Shown one piece after another: positions 49,350 through 59,944 of a DNA stretch of 64,000 nucleotides. The DNA lies in NCBI RefSeq assembly GCF_001655615.1, contig NZ_CP011567.1, positions 4,597,001 through 4,661,000 of the forward strand. Direction: 5' to 3'. The stretch's first letter is position 1. Each line of letters starts with the position of its first letter. Position numbers and translations under genes: made by a program. Under the pieces are notes generated by a model that made no database searches, was not told where the DNA came from, and was given only the letters and a program-made list of their open reading frames with translations. The stretch comes from Pseudomonas sp. GR 6-02 (GTDB taxonomy: Bacteria; Pseudomonadota; Gammaproteobacteria; Pseudomonadales; Pseudomonadaceae).

Positions 49350-49365
49350 GCGGGTATATACCCGC
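49350..49365. promoter_or_regulatory. MarR-type operator before the MFS gene
   Basis: Perfect 16-bp palindrome GCGGGTATATACCCGC, 15 bases before the MFS start codon. Confidence 0.7.
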
Positions 49366-49386
49366 TTAAGATCGAAAAAACTGGCC

Positions 49387-49791
49387 TCAAGCCAGTTCGT
49401 CCAGCAGTTTCAGCAAGGTTTCACGCTTCTCGGCACCCAGACGGTCGATCAACCGCTGTTGCGCCGCTTCCCAGGCCGGCAAGGCCGCTGCCAGACGTTC
49501 GCGCCCTGTCTCGGTGAGCAGGACGATGCGATTGCGCATGTCTTCGCCCTCGACCAGTGTCACCAGACCTTCACCTTCCAGCACCCGTAGATTGCGCCCC
49601 AGGGTGCTGCGATCCAGGCCCATGGCCTCGGCCAGTGTCGAGATGCTCGGCTGATCCAGACGCTGCAGGTTGCACAGCAGAGAATACTGGGCAACGTTGA
49701 TCCCGAAGCCGTCGAGCGCGCCGTCGTAATGCCTGCTGACGCCACGAGCGGCGCGACGCAGGTTAGTGCACAAACATTGAGAAGGAAGCAT
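49387..49791 (-). CDS. MarR-family regulator
   Basis: A 134-residue protein. Winged-helix core: FGINVAQYSLLCNL, then STLAEAMGLDRSTLGRNLRVLEGEGLV (recognition helix around SSTLGRN) and the wing RNRIVLLTETGRE. Two copies of a GTATATAC-centred palindrome flank it, one before its own start and one before the MFS gene, so it likely represses both genes and responds to a substrate of the pump. Confidence 0.92.
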   Translation of the reverse strand: MLPSQCLCTNLRRAARGVSRHYDGALDGFGINVAQYSLLCNLQRLDQPSISTLAEAMGLDRSTLGRNLRVLEGEGLVTLVEGEDMRNRIVLLTETGRERLAAALPAWEAAQQRLIDRLGAEKRETLLKLLDELA

Positions 49792-49794
49792 GGT

Positions 49795-49810
49795 GCGTGT
49801 ATATACCCGC
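49795..49810. promoter_or_regulatory. MarR-type operator before the marR gene
   Basis: GCGTGTATATACCCGC, 15 of 16 bases identical to the palindrome at 49350. Confidence 0.65.
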
Positions 49811-49897
49811 GGTTAAATGAAAGCAAATATTTCGACACATTTTACCTGTAAGAACGAGCAGCGCCGCGATCCGACTTGCCCGCTCCCCCACAGGAAT

Positions 49898-50629
49898 TCA
49901 CAGCAGCGCCAACCCCACCAGCAGCGCCACTTCCAGCAATTCCAGCAACGCCCCGGCAGTGTCGCCAGTCGTCCCGCCCAATCGTCGCATCATGACTTGC
50001 CGCAACCAGACAAACACCACAGCTGCCAGCGCAAGCGCCCACACACCGCTGAGGCCCGCGATCAACACACAGGCCACCGCACTGATCACCAACACCTGTT
50101 TCCCGGCCAAACGCGGCAGATGATCGGCCAGCGCCTGCCCCAATCCACCGGGACGCACGTAAGGTGTGGTCAGGAATAATCCCAACAGCGCGCTGCGGGC
50201 AATCAGTGGAACGATGATCAACACCACGCTGTGCTGCTGCTCGATCAACGCCAGCAACGCGGCGAACTTGAGCAGCAACACCAGCACCAGCGTCACCACC
50301 GCGATCGGCCCACTGCGTGGGTCTTTCATGATCGTGAGAGTGCGCTCACGGTCGCCATAACCACCGAGCCACGCATCGGCGCTATCGGCCAGGCCATCCA
50401 GGTGCAACGCTCCGCTGAGCAACACCCACACAGTCAATAACAGTGCGGCATGAAGCAACAACGGCGCGCCCTGCAACAGCCCGTTCAACGCCCACAGAAT
50501 GGCACCGAACAGCACGCCGACCAGCGGATAAAACAGCAGCGACCGGCCCAATTCCTCGGGCGTTGGCATGCCCGGCAGGCGAATCGGCAGGCTGCTGAGA
50601 AATTGCAGGGCGATCCAGAACGGCAACAT
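49898..50629 (-). CDS. cobS: Adenosylcobinamide-GDP ribazoletransferase CobS
   Basis: A 243-residue membrane protein (CobV in Pseudomonas naming). GALHLDGLADSADAWLGG (about 72-89) has the Asp residues of the active site, and DPRSGPIAVV and TTPYVRPGGLG are conserved family loops. It joins adenosylcobinamide-GDP with alpha-ribazole to make adenosylcobalamin (5'-phosphate). Two bases after the cobC stop; last gene of the operon. Confidence 0.95.
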   Translation of the reverse strand: MLPFWIALQFLSSLPIRLPGMPTPEELGRSLLFYPLVGVLFGAILWALNGLLQGAPLLLHAALLLTVWVLLSGALHLDGLADSADAWLGGYGDRERTLTIMKDPRSGPIAVVTLVLVLLLKFAALLALIEQQHSVVLIIVPLIARSALLGLFLTTPYVRPGGLGQALADHLPRLAGKQVLVISAVACVLIAGLSGVWALALAAVVFVWLRQVMMRRLGGTTGDTAGALLELLEVALLVGLALL

Positions 50630-50631
50630 GA

Positions 50632-51207
50632 TCAGATCGCTTCCCTTAACAAGGCGCCGGATTCAACCGTCAACGAGAACAACGCGCCATGGCCGACCTC
50701 AACGTTGAGCAATTGCTCACGCGGCAATCCGCGCGCTTGCGCCAGCAACAATCGCATGACGCCGCCATGACTGATCAGCAGGACCCGCTCACCCGCATAG
50801 ACCGCGTGTAACCGCTCAACGGCCGCCAACACCCGCGTCGAAAAGTCGGCAACCGGCTCACCATCAGGCGGCGTAAACGAATAGGGATCGGCCCAGAACA
50901 AGCCCAATGCCTCGGCACTGGTTTCCATCAGCGCCGCGGCGCTCTGTCCTTCCCAGACGCCGAAGTGCAGCTCTTGCAGATCCTTTTCCAGCTGCACCGG
51001 CAGCCCCAATTGCGCCCCAAGCTCTTCAGCAAAGCGTGCGCAACGCTGCAACGGCGAGCTGACCAAGCGATCCCAAGGGCCCTGCTCAACCACCGCAGCG
51101 CGCATCTGCTCCCAGCCCTTGCCGGTCAGCGCGTCATCGAGGCTGCCGCGCAGGCCGCCACCGAGTTCGGTTTCGCCATGACGCAACAGGTCCAGGCGCA
51201 AGGTCAT
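50632..51207 (-). CDS. cobC: Alpha-ribazole-5'-phosphate phosphatase CobC (histidine phosphatase family)
   Basis: A 191-residue protein starting at ATG 51207, overlapping the cobT stop (ATGA). Histidine phosphatase motif LLRHGETE (His10) and later ISHGGVM with the second His. Removes the phosphate from alpha-ribazole phosphate or cobalamin phosphate in nucleotide-loop assembly. The upstream frame extension is a shadow of cobT. Confidence 0.92.
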   Translation of the reverse strand: MTLRLDLLRHGETELGGGLRGSLDDALTGKGWEQMRAAVVEQGPWDRLVSSPLQRCARFAEELGAQLGLPVQLEKDLQELHFGVWEGQSAAALMETSAEALGLFWADPYSFTPPDGEPVADFSTRVLAAVERLHAVYAGERVLLISHGGVMRLLLAQARGLPREQLLNVEVGHGALFSLTVESGALLREAI

Positions 51208-52259
51208 GCCGGGCGATCCGCCACTGCGGCTTCGGCGAATGTTGCCATCTGTCCGTGCAGGTCGCAGGCCAGGCGCAACAATGGCACGGCCAACGCCGCA
51301 CCACTGCCCTCGCCCAACCGCAGACCGAGGTCCAGCAACGGTTCGGCGTTCAGGGTTTCCAGCACATGGCGATGACCTGGCTCGGCACCACGATGACCGA
51401 ACAGCAACCACTCACGACAGGCCGGATTCAGACGCACCGCCACCAGCGCGGCGACGCTGCAAATAAACCCGTCGACCAACACCGCGACACCTTCCTGAGC
51501 ACAAGCCAGGTACGCGCCAACCAGCGCAGCGATTTCGAAACCGCCGAGGTTGAACAAGGTTTGCAGCGCATCGCCACGCTGAGCACCATGCAACGCCAAG
51601 GCGCGTTCGATGACCTGGGCTTTATGGCTGACACCTGCAGCGTTCAGGCCGGTGCCCGGCCCGGCCAGGTGCACCACCGGGCAATCGAGCAAAGCACAAG
51701 CCAAGGCGCTGGCCGCCGTGGTGTTGCCGATGCCCATTTCGCCGCCGATGAACAACTGCGCGCCTGCTGCAATGGCGCGCTGCACACTGTCGCGACCAGC
51801 CTGCAAGGCGAGTTCGCCCTGGGCCTGAGTCATCGCCGGGCCCTGGACGAAATTCGCCGTGCCCGGGCCGACGTTCAGGTGACGCACACCCGGCAGATTC
51901 AATGACGGCGTAACGGTGCCGAGGTCGACTACTTCAAGGGACGCGCCCAACTGCCGCGCCAACACGCTGATCGCCGCGCCGCCGCTGACGAAGTTGTGCA
52001 GCATCTGTCCGGTGACTTCCTGCGGAAACGCCGACACCCCTTCGGCGACCACGCCATGGTCACCGGCAAAAATCGCGATCCACAGCTGATCGAGGGTCGG
52101 CTTGACCTGCCCCTGCAACCCGGCCAGTTGCACCGCCACCGCTTCGAGCTGGCCGAGGGAACCGGCAGGCTTGGTCAGTTGCTGTTGACGCGCCTGCGCC
52201 TGTTCGACCACTTGTGCATCGATTGGCTTGCACGGGTTCAGCCACCAGGTGTGAGTCAT
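51204..52259 (-). CDS. cobT: Nicotinate-nucleotide-DMB phosphoribosyltransferase CobT
   Basis: A 351-residue protein. The start at 52259 overlaps cob[43 protein letters not shown] and [14 protein letters not shown] are core CobT motifs (DMB and NaMN sites); catalytic Glu region near [10 protein letters not shown]. Transfers phosphoribose from nicotinate mononucleotide to dimethylbenzimidazole made by BluB. Confidence 0.96.
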   Translation of the reverse strand: MTHTWWLNPCKPIDAQVVEQAQARQQQLTKPAGSLGQLEAVAVQLAGLQGQVKPTLDQLWIAIFAGDHGVVAEGVSAFPQEVTGQMLHNFVSGGAAISVLARQLGASLEVVDLGTVTPSLNLPGVRHLNVGPGTANFVQGPAMTQAQGELALQAGRDSVQRAIAAGAQLFIGGEMGIGNTTAASALACALLDCPVVHLAGPGTGLNAAGVSHKAQVIERALALHGAQRGDALQTLFNLGGFEIAALVGAYLACAQEGVAVLVDGFICSVAALVAVRLNPACREWLLFGHRGAEPGHRHVLETLNAEPLLDLGLRLGEGSGAALAVPLLRLACDLHGQMATFAEAAVADRPA

Positions 52260-52777
52260 AATGCAGTTCCTTTCAAAGTCAGGGGCAGGCCGGCGACGGT
52301 CAGGACGACACGTTGGCAGCGCTCGGCCAAGGCTTGATGCAGCCAACCGGCTTCATCGACATAGCGGCGAGTCAATTCGCCCAGCGGCACGACACCCATT
52401 CCGGTCTCGTTGCTGACAAAAATGATTTCACCCGGCAACGATGCCAGGCAGTCCAGCAGGGCCTCGCGCTCGGCCGACAGGCGCTCGGCGTCGTCGAGCA
52501 TCAGCAGATTGGTCAGCCACAGCGTCAGGCAATCCACCAGCACGCAACGGTCGACGCCGGCGCTTTCGCGCAGTACGCGGGCCAGCTCCAGCGGTTCCTC
52601 GATCAACGCCCATTCGGCCGGACGACGGGCACGGTGATGGGCCACCCGCTCGTTCATTTCACCGTCCAGGGGTTGGCTGGTGGCGATGTAAGTGACGTGG
52701 AGCTGACTGTCAGTCGCCAGCTTTTCAGCCAGACGACTTTTGCCGGAGCGGGCGCCGCCGAGGATCAGTTGCAGCAT
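52256..52777 (-). CDS. cobU: Adenosylcobinamide kinase/guanylyltransferase CobU
   Basis: A 173-residue protein (CobP in Pseudomonas naming). P-loop GGARSGKS (7-14), RARRPAEW with the guanylylation His nearby (HHRARRP), and [14 protein letters not shown]. Phosphorylates adenosylcobinamide and attaches GMP. First of the cobU-T-C-S set; a REPIN lies between it and cobQ. Confidence 0.95.
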   Translation of the reverse strand: MLQLILGGARSGKSRLAEKLATDSQLHVTYIATSQPLDGEMNERVAHHRARRPAEWALIEEPLELARVLRESAGVDRCVLVDCLTLWLTNLLMLDDAERLSAEREALLDCLASLPGEIIFVSNETGMGVVPLGELTRRYVDEAGWLHQALAERCQRVVLTVAGLPLTLKGTAL

Positions 52778-52811
52778 GGTTCATTCCTTCAAATGTGCGG
52801 TGTAGTGACGG

Positions 52812-52887
52812 GTCTCTTCGCGGGCAAGCCTCGCTCCTGCACGGAATATGCGTTTCCCCTGTAGGAGCGAGGCTTGCCCGCGAAGGC
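52812..52887. repeat. REPIN, CGCGGGCAAGCCTCGCTCC family
   Basis: TTCGCGGGCAAGCCTCGCTC then the inverted GAGCGAGGCTTGCCCGCGAA after a short loop, between cobU and cobQ inside the same operon. It may attenuate or stabilise parts of the transcript. Another pair of this family is at 61267. Confidence 0.85.
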
Positions 52888-52902
52888 ATCCTCAAAATCA
52901 CC

Positions 52903-54354
52903 TCAAAAACCGCAGAGCTCACGCAACAGCGAGGTATCCAGATGCTTCTCCACCAGATCCGCCAACCGCTCGATATCGCGCTCGCGCAACCCGTGGTAAT
53001 CCACCTCCTGCACCTCCTGCAAACCAGCCCAACGCAACAGTGCACTGCACGCCGCCGGTGATTCGAACAGGCCATGCAGGTACGTACCGAAAATCTGCCC
53101 ATCGGCACTTTGCGCACCATCGCTGCGACCATCGTCCAGCTGCACGGCGGCGTTTTCCAGCGCCGGCCCGGTGGTCACGCCGGCATGAATTTCATAGCCG
53201 CTGACCTGCGCATCTTCCAGCGCCAGACGCCCACGTACGTTGCGCAACTGCTTCTCTTCTTCGAGCTGCGTTTCGAACGCCAGCAAACCCAAACCGGCAC
53301 TGGAACCCGGCGCGCCTTCGAGGCCCAGCGGGTCATGCACCTGCTCACCGAGCATTTGCAGGCCGCCGCAGATTCCCAGCACTTTGCCGCCGTAGCGCAA
53401 GTGCCGCGCGATCGCCGAGTCCCAGCCGTTGCTCCGCAGGTACGCGAGGTCGCTGCGTACGCTTTTCGAACCCGGGAGAATCATCAGGTCGGCCGGTGGA
53501 ATCGCCTGGCCAGGGCCGATGAATTGCAGGTCCACTTGCGGATGCAGGCGCAGTGGATCGAAATCGGTGTGGTTGCTGATGCGCGGCAGTACCGGCACCA
53601 CCACGTTGAGTACTTGATCGGCCTTGTCGGTCTGACGTTGATCGAGGCCGTCCTCGGCCTCAAGATGCAGGTCCATCACATAAGGCAACACGCCGATCAC
53701 TGGTTTGCCGGTGCGCGCTTCCAGCCAGTCCAGCCCCGGTTGCAGCAAGGCGATATCGCCGCGAAAACGGTTGATGATGAAGCCTTTGACCCGCGCCTGT
53801 TCGCTCGGCGACAGCAGCTCCAGCGTACCGACCAAATGCGCGAAAACTCCGCCGCGATTGATGTCGGCAATCAGCACCACCGGGCAGTCCACCGCCTCGG
53901 CAAACCCCATGTTGGCGATGTCGCCGGCGCGCAGGTTGATCTCGGCCGGCGAGCCCGCCCCTTCAACCATCACCAGCGGATACGCCGCGCTCAGCCGTTC
54001 ATGGGAGGCCAGCACCGCCTGCATGGCGATGGCTTTGTAGTCGTGATAGGCGACCGCATTCATGGTGGTGACGGCGCGGCCATGGATGATCACTTGGGCG
54101 CCGGTATCACTGTTGGGTTTAAGCAGCACCGGGTTCATGTCGGTGTGCGGTTCAAGGTTTGAAGCCTGGGCCTGCACCGCCTGAGCGCGACCTATCTCGC
54201 CACCGTCGGCGGTCACCGCACTGTTGAGGGCCATGTTCTGCGGCTTGAACGGCACCACGCTCACGCCTTGGCGCGTGACCCAGCGACACAGTGCCGTCAC
54301 CAGTGTGCTTTTACCGGCATCGGATGTGGTGCCTTGCACCATCAACGTTGTCAT
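52903..54354 (-). CDS. cobQ: Cobyric acid synthase CobQ
   Basis: A 483-residue protein. N-terminal dethiobiotin-synthase-like ATPase ([21 protein letters not shown]-loop about 3-22) and C-terminal type-1 glutamine amidotransferase with [14 protein letters not shown] (nucleophile Cys) and [10 protein letters not shown] (His). Amidates four side chains of adenosylcobyrinic acid a,c-diamide. ATGA overlap with the decarboxylase stop. Confidence 0.96.
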   Translation of the reverse strand: MTTLMVQGTTSDAGKSTLVTALCRWVTRQGVSVVPFKPQNMALNSAVTADGGEIGRAQAVQAQASNLEPHTDMNPVLLKPNSDTGAQVIIHGRAVTTMNAVAYHDYKAIAMQAVLASHERLSAAYPLVMVEGAGSPAEINLRAGDIANMGFAEAVDCPVVLIADINRGGVFAHLVGTLELLSPSEQARVKGFIINRFRGDIALLQPGLDWLEARTGKPVIGVLPYVMDLHLEAEDGLDQRQTDKADQVLNVVVPVLPRISNHTDFDPLRLHPQVDLQFIGPGQAIPPADLMILPGSKSVRSDLAYLRSNGWDSAIARHLRYGGKVLGICGGLQMLGEQVHDPLGLEGAPGSSAGLGLLAFETQLEEEKQLRNVRGRLALEDAQVSGYEIHAGVTTGPALENAAVQLDDGRSDGAQSADGQIFGTYLHGLFESPAACSALLRWAGLQEVQEVDYHGLRERDIERLADLVEKHLDTSLLRELCGF

Positions 54355-55343
54355 GGGTTTTCCTTGGCATGGATTTGCAGGGCTTGTTCGAGGCGCGACC
54401 AGTCCGCTTCATCCGCAGGTAAACCAAAACGCAGGCTGCTGTTGTGGGTGAACAACCGCAGCAGAATGCCACGCCGGGCCATGAATTCATGCAGCGCTTG
54501 GGCGCGCTCGGTGATCAGCCACTGGAACAACGCGCAACCGCCCTGAGGTTTGAAACCATACTGCTCAAGCAGCAACGCCAGACGCTCGCCAGCTTCGTCA
54601 GTGCGAATGCGCTGTCGGGTGTGCCCGTCCGTATCCGTCAGGCACGCCTGGCCCAGGACGCGGGTCGGCCCACTGACCGCCCAAGGCCCGACCTGCTCGG
54701 CCAACAGTTTGAGCAACTTGCGCTCGGCCAGCACAAACCCTAGCCGCACACCGGCCAGGCCGAAAAACTTGCCGAAGGAACGCAGCACGATCAAGCCGAT
54801 CTGGTTGGTGAACGGCGCCAGACTCAAATGCGGTGTGTTGTCCATGAACGCCTCGTCCACCACCAACCAGCCACCGCGCTGGGCCAGCCGCGCATGCCAA
54901 TCCAGCAGGCGGGCCGGGGTCAGGCTCAGACCCGTGGGATTGTTCGGATTGACCACCACCAGCACGTCCAGGTTGTCGAGAAAAAAATCGACTTCCGACT
55001 CCAGGACTTCACGCACGACATAACCGTTGCGACGCCAGGCTTCGGCGTGCTCGGCGTAACACGGAGACAGCACACCGACCTTGCCGGCCCGGCGCAAACG
55101 CGGCAGCAACTGAATCGCCATTTGCGAACCGGCCACGGGCAACACCTGGGCCGCACCGTAATAGTCGCAAGCGGCTTGCTCCAGACCGTCATCGTTTTCC
55201 GGCAGGCGTGCCCAGGCCCGCAGCGGGATGTCCGGAACCGGGAATGGCCAGGGCGCAAGACCACTGGACAGGTCGAGCCAATCGGCTTCGGCGATACCGT
55301 ATTCAAGTGCTGCCTTGCGCAACCGGCCACCGTGTTCAAGCAT
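54351..55343 (-). CDS. cobD: Threonine-phosphate decarboxylase CobD (PLP)
   Basis: A 330-residue aminotransferase-fold enzyme (called CobC in Pseudomonas). N-terminal [23 protein letters not shown] with the Asn/Tyr region, DEAFMDNT, and [16 protein letters not shown] with the PLP Lys (Lys in SFGKFF). Makes aminopropanol phosphate for the nucleotide loop. Overlaps cbiB by 8 bases. Confidence 0.94.
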   Translation of the reverse strand: MLEHGGRLRKAALEYGIAEADWLDLSSGLAPWPFPVPDIPLRAWARLPENDDGLEQAACDYYGAAQVLPVAGSQMAIQLLPRLRRAGKVGVLSPCYAEHAEAWRRNGYVVREVLESEVDFFLDNLDVLVVVNPNNPTGLSLTPARLLDWHARLAQRGGWLVVDEAFMDNTPHLSLAPFTNQIGLIVLRSFGKFFGLAGVRLGFVLAERKLLKLLAEQVGPWAVSGPTRVLGQACLTDTDGHTRQRIRTDEAGERLALLLEQYGFKPQGGCALFQWLITERAQALHEFMARRGILLRLFTHNSSLRFGLPADEADWSRLEQALQIHAKENP

Positions 55344-56244
55344 AGAATTCAGCCCCCACGCAGAGAATCAGCAGCCATAACCATACCCCGCGCTGGACCA
55401 ATTGCCAGCCACGGTCGATGGAATCGGCATCCGCCGGCACGCCTTCGCCCAACTGCGGACGCTGATGCAGTTCGCCGTGATAAATCGCCGCCCCGCCCAA
55501 CTCGACACCCAACGCACCGGCACCAGCCGCCATCACCGGCCCGGCATTCGGGCTGTCCCAGGTCGGCCCCTGGATGCGCCAGCATTTCAGCGCCAGTCGG
55601 GTTTTGCCCAACAGCGCGTAGGTCAACGCCACCAGGCGTGCAGGAATGTAGTTGAGGACATCGTCGATCTTTGCGGCAGCCCAGCCGAAACGCTCGAAGC
55701 GTTCGTTGCGATAACCCCACATCGCATCCAGGGTGTTGCTCAGACGATAGAGCACCACACCGGGCGCACCCGCCACGGCAAACCAGAACAGCGCGGCGAA
55801 CACTGCATCGCTGCCGTTCTCCAACACCGATTCGGTGGCGGCGCGGGCGACTTCGGTTTTGTCCAGTTCGCTGGTCTGGCGGCTGACCAGATAACCGACA
55901 CGTGTGCGCGCCTCAACCAGATCATCGCTGCGCAGGGCCTTGGCCACCGGCTCGACATGCTCGCCGAGGCTGCGCATGCCAAGCGCGCAATAGAGCGCGA
56001 GAATCTCGACGATCCAGCCAACATAAGGTGCCCAGGACAGCGCGGTGACCAGCAAGGTCAGCGGCACGACCGCCATCACCCAGGCCGTCACCCCGTGACT
56101 GCGCCAGCCGCGGCCAGCGGAGTTGAAACGTTGTTCGATGCGATCGGCAAAACGACCGAACGCCACCAGCGGATGCCAGCGTTTGGGTTCACCCAGCAGC
56201 GCATCCAGCGCGACCGCGGCGACACTCAACAACGCCACACTCAT
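55336..56244 (-). CDS. cbiB: Adenosylcobinamide-phosphate synthase CbiB
   Basis: A 302-residue membrane protein (CobD in Pseudomonas naming). Start at ATG 56244, overlapping bluB; GGGAG 8 bases upstream. [18 protein letters not shown] near the N-terminus, [25 protein letters not shown] (about 135-159) and [20 protein letters not shown] are the family signatures. Condenses cobyric acid with aminopropanol (phosphate). Confidence 0.95.
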   Translation of the reverse strand: MSVALLSVAAVALDALLGEPKRWHPLVAFGRFADRIEQRFNSAGRGWRSHGVTAWVMAVVPLTLLVTALSWAPYVGWIVEILALYCALGMRSLGEHVEPVAKALRSDDLVEARTRVGYLVSRQTSELDKTEVARAATESVLENGSDAVFAALFWFAVAGAPGVVLYRLSNTLDAMWGYRNERFERFGWAAAKIDDVLNYIPARLVALTYALLGKTRLALKCWRIQGPTWDSPNAGPVMAAGAGALGVELGGAAIYHGELHQRPQLGEGVPADADSIDRGWQLVQRGVWLWLLILCVGAEFYA

Positions 56245-56891
56245 TGACTCACTCCCCAATAATTTTCATACAGCAACTCGTTGAGCGGACGCGCTTGCGC
56301 CCAGCCTTCGAGTACCAGCATCGGCGCTGGATAGAATTCCTTGACCGGCCCCAGGCAAAGAACGGCCAAAGGCTTGGCCCCGACCGGTAAACCCAACAGG
56401 TTCGCCAAGGCTTGCGGTTCGAACAGCGACACCCAGCCCATGCCCAGGCCTTCGGCGCGGGATGCCAGCCAAAGGTTCTGGATGGCACAGGACAGCGAGG
56501 CCATGTCCATTTCCGGCAACGTACGACGGCCGAAGATATGCCGTTCGCGATCGTCCATCAGCGCAGCGACCAGCACTTCGGCGCAGTCTTGGATGCCTTC
56601 GACCTTGAGCTTCATGAATTCGTCGGAGCGCTCGCCGAGGGCTTCGGCGGTGCGGACGCGCTCTTCCTCCACCAGTTGCTGGATCTGTCCGCGCAGCGCC
56701 CGGTCGCTGATGCGGATGAACCGCCAGGGCTGCATCAGGCCGACGCTCGGCGCCTGGTGCGCGGCTTCGAGCAGGCGCCTCAGTAACTCGGGCTCGACCG
56801 TGCCGCCGCTGAAGTGGCGCATGTCACGGCGTTCGCCGATGGCTCGGTAGACCGCATCGCGTTCGGCTTCGGAAAAGGCGTTTTCTGTCAT
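56241..56891 (-). CDS. bluB: 5,6-dimethylbenzimidazole synthase BluB
   Basis: A 216-residue nitroreductase-fold flavoprotein. [33 protein letters not shown], and [20 protein letters not shown] match BluB; the Asp and Ser positions of DMB synthase are consistent. Fragments reduced FMN to make the lower ligand, so aerobic cobalamin with DMB is the product. ATGA overlap with cobB. Confidence 0.93.
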   Translation of the reverse strand: MTENAFSEAERDAVYRAIGERRDMRHFSGGTVEPELLRRLLEAAHQAPSVGLMQPWRFIRISDRALRGQIQQLVEEERVRTAEALGERSDEFMKLKVEGIQDCAEVLVAALMDDRERHIFGRRTLPEMDMASLSCAIQNLWLASRAEGLGMGWVSLFEPQALANLLGLPVGAKPLAVLCLGPVKEFYPAPMLVLEGWAQARPLNELLYENYWGVSQ

Positions 56892-58213
56892 GGCCTGCTC
56901 GCGATGACGGCTTCACGATCGGGCGCCAACAACGCAGCAATCGCCGCCGGATTGGACGGAAAATAAAAGTGCACATAAGAGGCCGTCATCCGCCCCTCAC
57001 GATAAACCGCCTCCGCCCCTCGCCCGCCATTGGGGCTCAGGCCACGCGCAATCGGCTCAAGCTCGGTGCTGGTCAGCGAGTGGTGATAGGTGTGCCCGCG
57101 CAGCAAACCTTCAGGCAGTTCCACCGCCTGCAAGGCCAACGCCGCCAGACGCTTCTGCATCACCGCATCACCGGTCAACAAGCCAACCAGCTCAGCGCGA
57201 GTACCCTCGACATCGGTCAACGAGTCCAGCAGGTACAGCATGCCGCCACACTCGGCCAGCAACGGTTTGCCCGCTGCGTGGTGATCGCGAATGGCGATCA
57301 GCATTGGCGTATTTTGTGACAACGCCACATGGTGCAATTCAGGGTAACCGCCCGGCAGATAAAGGCTGTCTGCCTCTGGTAATTCGCTGTCGCGGATCGG
57401 CGAGAAGAAAGACAACTCGGCGCCCATCGCCCGCAGCAGATCCAGGCTCGCGCCGTAGGTAAATGCAAAGGCTTCGTCCCGGGCCACGGCAATCCGCACA
57501 CCGGCCAGCAATGGTTCGGCGGCGATCACTTCAGGCGCGGCGAATTCCACGGCAGGCGGTAAAGCCACGTCGCAACTGCTGGCCAGCGAGGCGGCGGCTG
57601 CATCGAGGCGCAGATCGAGATCATTCAATTCGCTGGCCTGTACCAGGCCGAGGTGCCGACTCGGCAATTCGATGCCGGTCTCCCGGGACAACGCGCCGTA
57701 CCAGCGCAAGCCTTCTGTCAGACTGCCTTCGAGCAATTGCGCATGACGCAGGGTGCCAACCCGGTTGGCCAACACACCGGCAAACGGCAAATCCGGCTGA
57801 TAGCGCGCAAGCCCCAGGGCCAGTGCGCCAAACGTCTGCGCCATCGCGGTGCCGTCAATCACGCCGAGCACCGGCACACCGAAATGCCGCGCCAGGTCGG
57901 CACTGGACGGCGTACCGTCGAACAACCCCATGACGCCTTCGATGAGAATCAGGTCAGCTTCGCCAGCGGCTTCCCACAACAGGCGACGACTTTCCTGCTC
58001 GCCAACCATCCACATGTCCAGCTGATAGACCGGCGCACCGCTGGCGCGCTCGAGAATCATCGGATCGAGAAAGTCCGGGCCGCATTTGAACACGCGCACC
58101 TTGCGCCCCTGATTGCGATGCAAACGGGCGAGCGCGGCGGTGACGGTGGTCTTGCCCTGACCGGAGGCCGGCGCGGCAATCAGTACCGCCGGGCATTGAC
58201 GTGGTTGATTCAC
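56888..58213 (-). CDS. cobB: Cobyrinic acid a,c-diamide synthase CobB
   Basis: A 441-residue protein starting at GTG 58213, which overlaps the cobO stop (GTGA). P-loop APASGQGKTTVTAALARL (about 14-31), VFKCGPDFLDPMILERASG, and C-terminal glutamine amidotransferase LAECGGMLYL with nucleophile Cys. Converts cobyrinic acid (or hydrogenobyrinic acid) to the a,c-diamide. Cobaltochelatase genes are not in this window. Confidence 0.95.
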   Translation of the reverse strand: MNQPRQCPAVLIAAPASGQGKTTVTAALARLHRNQGRKVRVFKCGPDFLDPMILERASGAPVYQLDMWMVGEQESRRLLWEAAGEADLILIEGVMGLFDGTPSSADLARHFGVPVLGVIDGTAMAQTFGALALGLARYQPDLPFAGVLANRVGTLRHAQLLEGSLTEGLRWYGALSRETGIELPSRHLGLVQASELNDLDLRLDAAAASLASSCDVALPPAVEFAAPEVIAAEPLLAGVRIAVARDEAFAFTYGASLDLLRAMGAELSFFSPIRDSELPEADSLYLPGGYPELHHVALSQNTPMLIAIRDHHAAGKPLLAECGGMLYLLDSLTDVEGTRAELVGLLTGDAVMQKRLAALALQAVELPEGLLRGHTYHHSLTSTELEPIARGLSPNGGRGAEAVYREGRMTASYVHFYFPSNPAAIAALLAPDREAVIASRP

Positions 58214-58821
58214 AACTCGACGCCTTTTTGCGCCTTGATCCCGGCCTGGAAGGCGTGCTTGATCATGCCCATTTCGGTGACGGTGTCAGCCAGTTCGATC
58301 ATCTCCGGTTTGGCGGCACGGCCAGTGACCACCACATGCTGCATCGGCGGACGGGCCTGCAAGTCGCTGAGCACCTGATCGAGATCGAGGTAACCGTGCT
58401 TGAGGGCGATGTTCAATTCATCGAGTACCACCAGGCCAATCGACGGATCGCTCAGCAGTTCGCGGGACACCGCCCACGCAGCTTCGGCGGCGGCGATGTC
58501 ACGCTGGCGGTCCTGGGTTTCCCAGGTGAAGCCCTCGCCCATCACATGAAAACGCACCTGCTCCGGGAAACGCCGGAAGAACAGCTCCTCGCCGGTGCTG
58601 CTGCGCCCCTTGATGAACTGCACCACACCGCATTGCATGCCGTGGCCCATGGAGCGCGCAAGCATGCCGAACGCCGAACTGCTTTTGCCTTTACCGTTGC
58701 CGCTCAGCACCAGCAGCAGGCCGCATTCATTCGGCGAATTGGCGATGCGTTCGTCGATCACGGCTTTTTTGCGCAGCATGCGCGCCAGATGGCGTTCGTC
58801 ACGATCGGGGGTATCAGTCAT
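58210..58821 (-). CDS. cobO: Corrinoid adenosyltransferase CobO (BtuR)
   Basis: A 203-residue protein; ATG 58821 has GGAGAG upstream and is the natural start. P-loop SGNGKGKSSSAFG (about 40-52) binds ATP in the CobA/CobO manner; WETQDRQRDIAAAEAAW and VLDELNIALKHGYL are further family motifs. Transfers the adenosyl group to Co(I) corrinoid. First gene after the cobalamin riboswitch. Confidence 0.95.
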   Translation of the reverse strand: MTDTPDRDERHLARMLRKKAVIDERIANSPNECGLLLVLSGNGKGKSSSAFGMLARSMGHGMQCGVVQFIKGRSSTGEELFFRRFPEQVRFHVMGEGFTWETQDRQRDIAAAEAAWAVSRELLSDPSIGLVVLDELNIALKHGYLDLDQVLSDLQARPPMQHVVVTGRAAKPEMIELADTVTEMGMIKHAFQAGIKAQKGVEL

Positions 58822-58911
58822 GGGGGAGCTCTCCGTTGAGGCTGGATAACGGCGGGCAGGCACAAGAATAGACGGCAAGAAGCCTGGCATCGCCCACCGT
58901 GATGCCGCTGA

Positions 58912-59125
58912 ATGGATCAGGCCGGTCTCCGGGCTCATGAGCGGCCTCAAGGCCAACTGCGCGCCTTCCCATGTCGACAGTCGACACAGTGGCTCAAGGC
59001 ACAGTCTTCACTCATTTACCGTTGCGGGGGCAGCGCCGGGATCGTGATCATTCTTCGCTGGAAGAAATCCACTCACCGGCTTCCCTGTTTCACTCTGTCG
59101 ACCAAGGCCACAGAGCACCTGAAAC
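58912..59125 (-). promoter_or_regulatory. Cobalamin (AdoCbl-type) riboswitch
   Basis: On the minus strand: GGTGCTC at 59125 side, then AACAGGGAAGCCGGTGAG, CGGCGCTGCCCCCGCAACGG, the B12-box GAGCCACTGTG, and GGAGACCGGCCTGAT at the 3' end. This is the ordered consensus of the cobalamin aptamer. It lies about 90 bases before cobO and should shut the operon when the cofactor is plentiful. Confidence 0.95.
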
Positions 59126-59291
59126 AAGCCGCGAAGGTTAGAGGGTTGGGGGTGGAGCGTCAATTAAAGACGGGACGCCTTCCGGCGAATAACTGCCGCT
59201 GATCAATTATCTGACGCCAATCTTGTGCCACACCGCCAGCAGTGATATCAAAGAGCCACAACCTCATAACACAATAACAAGGGTGAGCCAC

Positions 59292-59876
59292 ATGCAAGGC
59301 ATGATCATCAGCAATCCGAAGCTGGAATTCCTGCGCCCGGTGCTGGAACGCTGGTTTGACTGTATCGACCGCTACAACGCCGTGCGCGGCGATAACGATA
59401 CGCCTTACTGGTACGACGAAAACGCCAACCTCGGCCTGCTCTCTGCCGCAGCCTGGATGGCGGAAATGGTCACGCTGCAGCAAACACCGTCGCGCAAACA
59501 GACCGAAGAAGGCGAACGCAACGCCCGCGCCGATCTGTTTATCGCCACCAGCGAAGAACGCGCGTACCTGCAGGCCACCCAGCGCTGGCCGCGGGTCAAC
59601 AACCTGAACCTGACCCAGGCACTGGCGGACATCACCAGCGACGCGAAGCGCATCAGCTACGCCAGCGACCTGAAACTCGGCTGCCTGTTTGTCGCCCCAC
59701 AAAAAGCCCAGCACAGCGCCACCCCGGAAGAACTCCAGGACATGCTCGACGACCTGCAAAAGGAGCACACCTGCGCCGTGGCCTGGTATTTCCCTTACGC
59801 CTACCGCAAGTTGCGCAATGAAGCCGGCAACTACCATCCGGGGATCGCCGTGCTGTTCAAGGAGGCCCGCGGCTGA
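59292..59876 (+). CDS. Conserved hypothetical protein
   Basis: A 194-residue soluble protein; ATG 59292 with AAGG about 10 bases upstream is preferred over an earlier frame start. Not recognised. Visible: IDRYNAVRGDNDTPYWYDENAN, AAWMAEMVTLQQTPSRKQ, ADLFIATSEERAYLQATQRW, and a C-terminal AYRKLRNEAGNYHPGIAVLF. Trp/Tyr-rich, with no membrane segment. Looks like a Pseudomonas-conserved protein. Confidence 0.75.
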   Translation: MQGMIISNPKLEFLRPVLERWFDCIDRYNAVRGDNDTPYWYDENANLGLLSAAAWMAEMVTLQQTPSRKQTEEGERNARADLFIATSEERAYLQATQRWPRVNNLNLTQALADITSDAKRISYASDLKLGCLFVAPQKAQHSATPEELQDMLDDLQKEHTCAVAWYFPYAYRKLRNEAGNYHPGIAVLFKEARG

Positions 59877-59944
59877 CCGGTTGAACCATCGGGTGTTTAC
59901 GCTTCTCTATGATTACGTCAATGCATTCATAGGGAAGATCAGTA

